Assembly (NCBI GenBank): GCA_030592225.1 | Contig: JAUVJT010000112.1 | Span: 1 to 7,118 of the forward strand | Direction of reading: 5' to 3' | From: Candidatus Stahliibacteriota bacterium | GTDB lineage: Bacteria; Hydrothermota; Tepidihabitantia; B3-TA06 | DNA length: 7,118 nt | Part shown: positions 1 through 5,031 of the stretch, one piece after another | Layout of the letters: the number at the start of each line of letters is the position of its first letter | Position numbering within the stretch: position 1 is the stretch's first letter | Notes under the pieces: model-generated | Database searches by the model: none | What the model was told of the DNA's origin: nothing | What the model saw: only the letters and a program-made list of their open reading frames with translations | Translations under genes and position numbers: made by a program

Positions 1-276
1 ATGGCGCTGGGTATGGTTACCGCAGGCATTGCCATGGCCTTTAACGAAATAGCCTGGATGCTTGACGGCATCCCTGTGGTATCCGTCATTCTCATAACCA
101 TCGTACTCATAGTCGGGCATGCCTACAATCTGGCGATGAGCGCCCTGGGAGGTTTTGTGCACACACTTCGTCTGCAATACGTGGAATTCCTGCCCCAGTT
201 CTTTACCGGCGGAGGAACTCCATTTGAACCATTTAAGTTAAAAACACGTTATGTCAAAGTTACAAGGAGGACATAG
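1..276 (+). CDS. ntpI: V-type ATPase subunit I (a subunit), C-terminal fragment
   Basis: This is the last 91 residues of the membrane stator subunit that forms the ion half-channels next to the rotor ring. The gene begins upstream of the window; the ATG at base 1 is internal. Hydrophobic helices lie at about residues 1-21 and 25-49. They are followed by HTLRLQYVEF (54-63), the conserved last-helix motif whose Arg57 corresponds to one of the two essential arginines of the family. The tail GGGTPFEPF (70-78) is the usual C-terminal signature of V/A-type I subunits. The other conserved Arg (motif SYxRLxALG) should lie just outside the window edge. The stop codon abuts the subunit K start, and the last codons contain that gene's Shine-Dalgarno site. 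The family call is secure; only the 5' end is missing. Confidence 0.93.
   Translation: MALGMVTAGIAMAFNEIAWMLDGIPVVSVILITIVLIVGHAYNLAMSALGGFVHTLRLQYVEFLPQFFTGGGTPFEPFKLKTRYVKVTRRT
264..270 (+). promoter_or_regulatory. Strong ribosome binding site for subunit K
   Basis: AAGGAGG lies 6 nt before the ATG at 277 and inside the final codons of subunit I. A consensus site fits the high stoichiometry of the c-ring subunit relative to the single I subunit. Confidence 0.8.
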
Positions 277-753
277 ATGGAATTTGGCCTTGCGTACGGC
301 ATTCTAGGTGCTGCGGCCGCGGCTATTCTCGCAGGAATCGGTTCCGCAATAGGAATCGGTTACGCGGCGCGAGTCGCCAACGGGGTACTGGCCGAGGACC
401 CTGACAAGTTCGGCTCGCTCTTTATTCTTGTGGTGCTTCCCGGTACCCAGGGATTCTACGGTTTTCTGGGAGCGTTCTTAATCATCCTCAAGCTCGGTCT
501 TCTGGGCGACGGGGTTCCCGAAACCCTGACCATGTGGGGCGGCTTGCAGCTGCTTTTCGCCTCCCTGCCGGTGGCGTTTTCCGGCCTGCTTTCCGGTATT
601 CATCAGGGTAAAGTCTGCGCCTCCGGCGTGGAGATGGCGGCAAAACGCCCCAAGGACTCAACCAAGGCCGTTATCTACGGAGCAATGGTCGAGACCTACG
701 CAGTGCTTGGACTGCTCATTACCATCTTCCTTTTGCAGGGCATCAACCTCTAA
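277..753 (+). CDS. ntpK: V-type ATPase subunit K (16-kDa proteolipid, c-ring)
   Basis: This 158-residue membrane protein builds the rotating ring that carries ions across the membrane. It has four transmembrane helices arranged as two related hairpins (about 6-75 and 85-156), the usual duplicated V-type form. The ion-carrying Glu is E139 in MVETYAVLG, in helix 4; helix 2 has no acidic residue and carries LPGTQG (54-59) instead. The Na+ ligands known for Enterococcus hirae NtpK (Leu, Thr, Gln, Gln, Glu) are all present here as L54, T57, Q58, Q110 and E139, so Na+ coupling is inferred. The start is fixed by the consensus SD 6 nt upstream. It follows subunit I with no gap and precedes subunit E by 15 nt. 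Confidence 0.96.
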   Translation: MEFGLAYGILGAAAAAILAGIGSAIGIGYAARVANGVLAEDPDKFGSLFILVVLPGTQGFYGFLGAFLIILKLGLLGDGVPETLTMWGGLQLLFASLPVAFSGLLSGIHQGKVCASGVEMAAKRPKDSTKAVIYGAMVETYAVLGLLITIFLLQGINL

Positions 754-768
754 CTCGTATAACTAACT

Positions 769-1323
769 ATGGCTACCGATAAAGTAAGTTCCAAAATCAT
801 GGCCGATGCCAGGGCTCGCGTTAAGGAAATAGAGACCGAGTTAGCTGCGGCTAAGGAGAAGCTTAAGGTTAAACAGGCTGAGGGCAAAAAAGCCTACCGG
901 TCCGAAACCGTCGAACTCACCAGGATTGAAGAAGAACGTATCCGCCGGGAAATACTTGCCGAAGCAAGACTCGCCGCGCGCTGCGAGGTACTTACGGCGA
1001 AACATGAACTCATCACACAGACCCTTCAGAAAGCGGCGCAGAAATTCACCAAATCCAAAACCTACCCCGCGCTCCTGGCAAGGATAGTGAAAGAACAAGG
1101 AAAGGGCGCCGCCGTACTTCTTTCCGCCTCAGATCACAAGCGATTCAAAAATTCCGCCTGGGCAAAGAAAGCGCAAGTCGCCCCCATAGCAGGCGGGGTT
1201 ATCCTGCGAACCAGGGGACGAGACCTCAATTTCAGCATTGACGCCGCGTTTGAATCCCTGGGTGAACGACTGAACCTTGAGATAGCTGAACTGCTTTTCC
1301 CTGATACCGGCTCTGCGACTTAA
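769..1323 (+). CDS. ntpE: V-type ATPase subunit E (peripheral stalk)
   Basis: This 184-residue soluble protein should pair with a G/F-type subunit in the peripheral stalk that holds the catalytic head to subunit I. Residues about 5-95 are a long charged helix rich in Lys, Glu, Ala and Arg (for example EIETELAAAKEKLKVKQAEG, 21-40), typical of the stalk coiled coil. Residues about 100-180 form a smaller mixed alpha/beta domain ending in ESLGERLNLEIAELLF, the usual end of the family. Length matches the family (about 180-200). There is no SD before the ATG at 769; an in-frame ATG at 799 has none either, so translation probably depends on coupling to subunit K. It is the last gene before a terminator. 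Sequence is divergent, but position and architecture make the call good. Confidence 0.85.
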   Translation: MATDKVSSKIMADARARVKEIETELAAAKEKLKVKQAEGKKAYRSETVELTRIEEERIRREILAEARLAARCEVLTAKHELITQTLQKAAQKFTKSKTYPALLARIVKEQGKGAAVLLSASDHKRFKNSAWAKKAQVAPIAGGVILRTRGRDLNFSIDAAFESLGERLNLEIAELLFPDTGSAT

Positions 1324-1354
1324 AGAAAAGTAAACCTCTCCGCGCTAAAATATT

Positions 1355-1382
1355 AAATGCCCCGCAAAGCGGGGCATTTTTT
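1355..1382. terminator. Bidirectional intrinsic terminator
   Basis: A perfect 11-bp stem (1355-1365 with 1369-1379, core GCCCCGC/GCGGGGC) has an AAA loop and is followed by six T (1377-1382). It lies 31 nt after the subunit E stop. Read on the minus strand the stem is followed by an A/T-rich tract (AATATTTTAG), and it lies about 36 nt beyond the stop of the DUF2330 gene, so it probably ends both convergent transcripts. Confidence 0.92.
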
Positions 1383-1414
1383 CAAAAGAAACTATTACCA
1401 AACCTGAATCGCTT

Positions 1415-2416
1415 TCAGGATTTAGCAGTCTTGCGTCGCCTTCTTCGTGATATCCTCAATCTGGCAGCGAACACGAACGCCACGGGAAGCAATGGGAACA
1501 ACAGCATATCGGCGGCATAACCGTTTATACTCTCTGCGTCATCATCGGCGGTCGTAAGAATAATATCCGATTCAATATCTTCGGGAGAGTCGTACTCAGC
1601 AAAGATACGGGTTACGAAATCGCCTTCTGAGCATATCTCAGCCACCAGCGGATAATGTTCTTGTACCGCTTTGTATTCCTTAGCACTCAGCTTATTGCCG
1701 TACTCGGCCCCTCGATGGTAATATCCCCCGCCTCCGCTTACTTCAACCCGGTGCTCTGCAATCACGTGAAGCAAAACCGAAACATAATAACCACCATTCA
1801 ACGCCGATATCCTCATCGGATAAATGATATCTGCCGATGCAAAGGTAAATTTTACCGGCTGCACGTTCTGAGAGTAGTCACTTGGGACATCAGCGACCTT
1901 GAACGCCACGAAAACCCAGCTCTTGTCGATATATTCGGTAAACACCTGCCTGGCAGCGGCGGTGTCTGATGTATCGTTCAGCACATACCCGTTGGTCTCA
2001 AGCCAGAAAAACAGGCTATCGGCAGTTTGAGCTTTGATAACCTCGTAGGTCAGCACTCCAACGCTTCCCTGATCAAGTATGGTTACGTCGCCGCGGTGAT
2101 AACTGTCGTAGTAATCAACGCAGCCGAAACCGCTGCTGTACGTTGGTCGGCACATCTCCTCAATTTGCTCAAACACCTCGAACGTGTCTTCCTCGATTGC
2201 AGGTTGGGAAGGAAGCGGAACAATCCAGCCGAATGAGGAGGCGTCGCTATTGACATTGATAAGAAGGTGCAATATCTCCTCAGTACCTTCGTACTCGATT
2301 ATGGCATACTGGTAAGGCTCTTCAATGTGTACCCCGGGTGGAGGGAAGACCCCGCCATCCGCTAAAAGACTTGAAAACGATACAAAGAGAACCGGAATAA
2401 TCCACGCCCGTTTCAT
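1415..2416 (-). CDS. DUF2330 family secreted protein with C-terminal membrane anchor
   Basis: The product is 333 residues and of unknown function. A signal peptide (MKRAWIIPVLFVSFSSLLA, likely cut before DGG) leads into the hallmark DUF2330 opening ADGGVFPPPG. This is followed by the family-like blocks FGWIVPLPSQP, VTILDQGSVG, FFWLETNGY, SWVFVAFKV and IIYPMRISALNGG. An acidic linker precedes a hydrophobic helix (about 304-320) and the basic tail RISRRRRRKTAKS. This implies an exported domain held at the cytoplasmic membrane with its tail inside. Three Cys occur in the mature part. I chose the ATG at 2416 because AGGAGAGG stands just upstream; a longer frame, opening at 2503, would read through the promoter. 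The gene stands alone, divergent from acpP and convergent with the ATPase operon. Confidence 0.85.
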   Translation of the reverse strand: MKRAWIIPVLFVSFSSLLADGGVFPPPGVHIEEPYQYAIIEYEGTEEILHLLINVNSDASSFGWIVPLPSQPAIEEDTFEVFEQIEEMCRPTYSSGFGCVDYYDSYHRGDVTILDQGSVGVLTYEVIKAQTADSLFFWLETNGYVLNDTSDTAAARQVFTEYIDKSWVFVAFKVADVPSDYSQNVQPVKFTFASADIIYPMRISALNGGYYVSVLLHVIAEHRVEVSGGGGYYHRGAEYGNKLSAKEYKAVQEHYPLVAEICSEGDFVTRIFAEYDSPEDIESDIILTTADDDAESINGYAADMLLFPLLPVAFVFAARLRISRRRRRKTAKS

Positions 2417-2418
2417 TA

Positions 2419-2426
2419 CCTCTCCT
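2419..2426 (-). promoter_or_regulatory. Ribosome binding site fixing the DUF2330 start
   Basis: Minus-strand AGGAGAGG lies 2 nt before the ATG at 2416, with the AGGAG core 5 nt away. It decides against the upstream in-frame ATG at 2503. Confidence 0.8.
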
Positions 2427-2449
2427 AGGTTAAGTGTTTTCTTAATCTG

Positions 2450-2478
2450 ACAATACGCACAAACAGGGCGCTTGTCAA
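2450..2478 (-). promoter_or_regulatory. Sigma70-type promoter of the DUF2330 gene
   Basis: On the minus strand TTGACA (2473-2478, perfect -35) and TATTGT (2450-2455, -10) are separated by exactly 17 nt. Transcription should start near 2443, leaving about 27 nt of leader before the ATG, which contains the SD. This supports single-gene transcription. Confidence 0.82.
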
Positions 2479-2608
2479 GCCCGTTTACCCGGTGATATCT
2501 CAACGATCTCGCCGAAATCCATGAAAATCTGAAACCTGATCCTGCGTCCGAGGCATTTCTGCAACATTGCCGATCACAACCGAGTCGTCACAATTCCCAG
2601 GAAACATC

Positions 2609-2637
2609 TTGACAACCGGCCTGGTTTGCCGTAAACT
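2609..2637 (+). promoter_or_regulatory. Sigma70-type promoter of acpP
   Basis: TTGACA (2609-2614) and TAAACT (2632-2637) are separated by 17 nt. Transcription is expected near 2644, about 25 nt before the acpP ATG. GTTT and AAAC form short inverted arms around the -10 element, but I see no known fatty-acid repressor operator. Confidence 0.77.
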
Positions 2638-2655
2638 TCCATCTCGAAACCATCT

Positions 2656-2662
2656 AAGGAGG
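2656..2662 (+). promoter_or_regulatory. Ribosome binding site deciding the acpP start
   Basis: AAGGAGG lies 6 nt before the ATG at 2669. An in-frame ATG at 2663 directly touches the SD and is too close to be used, so the protein should begin MALFDD. Confidence 0.85.
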
Positions 2663-2668
2663 ATGAAA

Positions 2669-2908
2669 ATGGCTCTTTTCGATGACGTAAAAAACATTAT
2701 CGTGGAACAGCTGCACGTACCGGCTGAGAAAGTACTTACCGACGCCAAGTTTATCGACGATCTGGGAGCGGATTCTCTGGATACCGTTGAACTTATCATG
2801 GCTTTTGAGGAAAAGTTCGAGATAGAGATTCCGGATGAAGATGCCCAGAAACTGGAGACGGTCGGTAAGGCTGTTGAGTATCTGGAATCTAAACTCGGAA
2901 GCAAGTAA
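2669..2908 (+). CDS. acpP: Acyl carrier protein
   Basis: This is the small acidic carrier (79 residues) that holds growing fatty acyl chains as thioesters in the cytoplasm. The attachment site for 4'-phosphopantetheine is Ser36 in GADSLDTVEL (33-42), at the same number as in Escherichia coli ACP. The four-helix layout and acidic helix 2 (ELIMAFEEKFEIEIPDEDA) are typical. Length is standard. It has its own promoter and consensus SD and is followed after 27 nt by fabF, a common pairing. The next-door coaE makes the CoA that donates its prosthetic group, although the AcpS transferase itself is not in the window. A long ORF opening at 2567 reads through the promoter and is not the real start. Confidence 0.98.
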   Translation: MALFDDVKNIIVEQLHVPAEKVLTDAKFIDDLGADSLDTVELIMAFEEKFEIEIPDEDAQKLETVGKAVEYLESKLGSK

Positions 2909-2935
2909 GACTCGGCTTCGGCGAGGGAATCAAGT

Positions 2936-4177
2936 ATGGATCGCCGAGTTGTAGTAACCGGTATCGGGTTGCTGACCTCGTTGGGGCACGACGCCCCCAC
3001 CTGCTGGGAAAAACTCCTGGCCGGTGAAAATGGTATAAGGCGTATCACTGGTTTTGACGCCAGTGATTTTGAAGTACAAATCGCAGGCGAGATACAGGAT
3101 TTCGATCCAACCGTCCGCATAGACTTCAAGAAAGCCAAACGGATGGACCTCTTCACCCAGTTCGCGGTATGGACTGCCAGGGAAGCGGTGGACGACTCCG
3201 GCATAGCCTTTGATGCCGAAAACCCCGACCGATGCGGTGTACTAATTGGAGCCGGCATGGGCGGAATAGGCATCTGGGAACGCGAGCATACAAAGTTTAT
3301 CGAACGCGGACCCAAACGTGTTTCCCCCATGTTGATACCAATGATGATTCCAGACATGGCCGCAGGCGCTATCTCCATCGAGTACGCCATACGCGGCCCC
3401 AACTACTGCACGGTATCGGCATGCGCCTCCGGTGCGCACGCTGTGGGTTCATCCTTTGAACTCATAAAGCACGGCAAGGCCGACGTTATGATCACCGGCG
3501 GCGCAGAATCCGCAGTTACGGGATTTGCAATCGCCGGCTTCACAAACATGCGAGCGCTCTCCAAGCGCAACGACGAACCGGAGAGAGCGTCCAGACCGTT
3601 CGATGCAGACAGAGACGGCTTTATTGCTGCGGAAGGTTCCGGAATTATAATTCTTGAGGAACTGGAACGCGCCCGCAAACGCGGCGCCAAAATTTACGCC
3701 GAGTTGGTTGGATACGGACTTTCCGGCGACGCCTATCATATGACCGCGCCGCATCCGGAAGGCAAAGGCCCCCAGCTTGCCATGCGCATGGCCATGGAAG
3801 AAGCGGAACTTAACCCTGCCGATATTGACTACTGCAACGCGCACGGAACCTCAACCGAACTCAACGACAAGATGGAAAGCATAGCTATCCGTGCGGTGTT
3901 TGGAACACATGCGGATAAGCTGTGGGTTTCCTCTTCCAAATCCATGACCGGACACCTTCTGGGCGGTGCAGGCGGAGCGGAAGCCGTCATAACCGCGCTT
4001 TCGATAAAGGATAACAAAGTGCATCCAACCCGCAACCATGAGAAACCGGGTGAAAGCTGCGACCTTGACTACGTTCCCGGTGCGGCGCGTGAAAAAAAGA
4101 TAAGGACTGCCATATCCAACTCGTTCGGATTTGGCGGCCATAACGTAACCCTGGTATTCAAGACGTTCGAGGGTTAA
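2936..4177 (+). CDS. fabF: 3-oxoacyl-ACP synthase II (KAS II)
   Basis: The enzyme condenses malonyl-ACP with an acyl-ACP and releases CO2, the elongation step of type II fatty-acid synthesis. At 413 residues it is full length. The thiolase-fold catalytic triad is intact: Cys163 (SACASG), His303 (NAHGTST) and His340 (SMTGHLLGGAGG), with Lys335 also conserved; all four match E. coli FabF numbering. The C-terminal NSFGFGGHN motif (395-403) is present. The usual AHGTSTPLND reads AHGTSTELND, a minor change outside the catalytic residues. The ATG at 2936 has GAGGG about 8 nt upstream. It probably shares the acpP transcript. A 6-bp hairpin spans its stop codon. No other fab genes are adjacent, so the rest of the pathway is elsewhere. 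Confidence 0.98.
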   Translation: MDRRVVVTGIGLLTSLGHDAPTCWEKLLAGENGIRRITGFDASDFEVQIAGEIQDFDPTVRIDFKKAKRMDLFTQFAVWTAREAVDDSGIAFDAENPDRCGVLIGAGMGGIGIWEREHTKFIERGPKRVSPMLIPMMIPDMAAGAISIEYAIRGPNYCTVSACASGAHAVGSSFELIKHGKADVMITGGAESAVTGFAIAGFTNMRALSKRNDEPERASRPFDADRDGFIAAEGSGIIILEELERARKRGAKIYAELVGYGLSGDAYHMTAPHPEGKGPQLAMRMAMEEAELNPADIDYCNAHGTSTELNDKMESIAIRAVFGTHADKLWVSSSKSMTGHLLGGAGGAEAVITALSIKDNKVHPTRNHEKPGESCDLDYVPGAAREKKIRTAISNSFGFGGHNVTLVFKTFEG

Positions 4178-4184
4178 GACCCTC
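4169..4184 (+). repeat. Perfect inverted repeat spanning the fabF stop codon
   Basis: GAGGGT (4169-4174) and ACCCTC (4179-4184) can form a 6-bp hairpin with the stop codon TAA in the loop. The next bases are AAAATTG, not a T-run, so it does not look like an intrinsic terminator. It may stabilise or mark the 3' end of an acpP-fabF mRNA; this is inference. Confidence 0.5.
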
Positions 4185-4188
4185 AAAA

Positions 4189-4217
4189 TTGCAAGCATGA
4201 ATCCGGGGACGTAGAAT
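4189..4217 (+). promoter_or_regulatory. Possible promoter for etfBA
   Basis: TTGCAA (4189-4194) and TAGAAT (4212-4217) lie 17 nt apart in the 59-nt gap after fabF. They match the sigma70 consensus at 4 of 6 and 5 of 6 bases. A start near 4224 would leave about 13 nt before the etfB ATG, containing AAGGA. It could let the ETF genes be expressed apart from acpP-fabF, but the short leader and weak -35 keep this tentative. Confidence 0.42.
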
Positions 4218-4236
4218 CCACGCAATCAAGGATTAC

Positions 4237-5031
4237 ATGAAGTTCATAGTTTGCATAAAACAGGTGCCTGACACCACCGAGGTTCGGGTTGACCCCCAGA
4301 CAAACACCCTTATCAGAGAAGGTGTGCCCGCCATAGTAAACCCCTTTGATTTGTATGCGGTCGAAGAAGCCTTGGTCCTTAAGGAAAGGTTCGGCGGCGA
4401 GGTTGTTGCAATCAGCATGGGACCACCCCAGGCTGAGGAAGCCCTGCGCGAGGTAATCTCCATGGGCGTGGACAGAGCAATCCTTGTCTGTGATCGCAAA
4501 TTCGCCGGGGCCGACACCCTGGCAACCTCATTGACCCTTTCTGCAGCCATTCGCAAGGTGGGCGATTTTGACATCATCTTCACCGGCAAACAGGCGGCGG
4601 ACGGCGACACCGCCCAGGTAGGACCTGGTATAGCCGAGTTACTTGACGTACCACAGGCCACGTTCGTGCGAAAAGTAGATGAGTAAAATCCTGAAGCCCG
4701 GACGATCAGGCTCCAGTCCATGTGGGAAGAAGGTTCTGAGATTCTACAACTACCTCTCCCCTGCCTCATTACCACGGTCAAGGAACTCAACGAACCGCGC
4801 CTGCCCAGTCTGCGCGGCAAGATGGCGGCAAAGAAGGCCGAGATACCGATGTGGACGTTTGACGACCTTGATATTAACCAGAGAGACGTGGGGCTTGAAG
4901 GCTCACCCACCCAGGTAATCAAGGTCTTCCCTCCCCCGCCGCGCAAGGAAGGCGAACTCTATGCGGGGAAAGAGCCCGACGAGGCAGCCAGGATCATCGC
5001 GGACAAACTCGGTGAAAAGGGATTGTTCTGA
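4237..5031 (+). pseudogene. etfB: Electron transfer flavoprotein beta subunit, interrupted by in-frame TAA
   Basis: EtfB binds AMP or a second flavin and, with EtfA, carries electrons between flavin dehydrogenases and their acceptors. The reading frame spans 264 codons, normal for the family, but codon 150 is TAA (4684-4686). Before it are the N-terminal MKFIVCIKQVPDTTEV, GADTLATS (91-98) and the nucleotide-binding ADGDTAQVGP (121-130). After it, in the same frame, are EEGSEILQLPLP and the family signature LNEPRLPSLRGKM (184-196), running to a normal C-terminus. No bases seem lost, so this is a nonsense change, not a frameshift. The ATG at 162 (4720) has no SD, so restart is unlikely. The start at 4237 has AAGGA 4 nt upstream. 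The final TGA overlaps the etfA ATG (TGATG). True nonsense mutation and sequence error cannot be told apart here. Confidence 0.88.
4684..4686 (+). other. In-frame stop codon inside etfB
   Basis: TAA follows VRKVDE and precedes NPEARTIRLQ in an otherwise unbroken frame. ETF beta proteins usually have a hydrophobic residue at about this place; TTA (Leu) is one base away. TAA ends subunit K, subunit E, acpP and fabF in this window, so it is read as stop in this genome. Confidence 0.85.

Noticed and set aside
1655..1969. Plus-strand ORF opposite the DUF2330 gene
   Set aside because: Antisense to a well-supported gene with its own promoter, SD and signal peptide; no family resemblance.
2475..2567. 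Minus-strand 30-residue ORF (starts MLQKCLGRR) between the two divergent promoters
   Set aside because: No SD, no promoter of its own and it ends inside the -35 box of the DUF2330 promoter; nothing supports translation.
2911..2925. CTCG/CGAG repeat over the fabF SD as a regulatory hairpin
   Set aside because: Only a 4-bp stem with a mismatch above it; expected by chance.
2500..3402. Long minus-strand ORF of 300 codons opposite acpP and fabF
   Set aside because: It lies antisense to two certain genes, has Ser/Pro-rich composition typical of a shadow frame, and matches no family I recognise.
4690..4710. CCTGA/TCAGG inverted repeat just after the etfB stop as a readthrough signal
   Set aside because: Only 5 bp with an 11-nt loop, and TAA is the least leaky stop; too weak to argue for recoding.
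4679..4918. Alternative-frame ORF overlapping the etfB stop, as if a frameshift had occurred
   Set aside because: The ETF beta sequence continues in the original frame after the TAA, so the anomaly is a nonsense codon and this ORF is a shadow.
4233..4946. Minus-strand ORF of 237 codons opposite etfB
   Set aside because: Antisense shadow of etfB; low-complexity Ser/Arg-rich translation and no promoter or SD.
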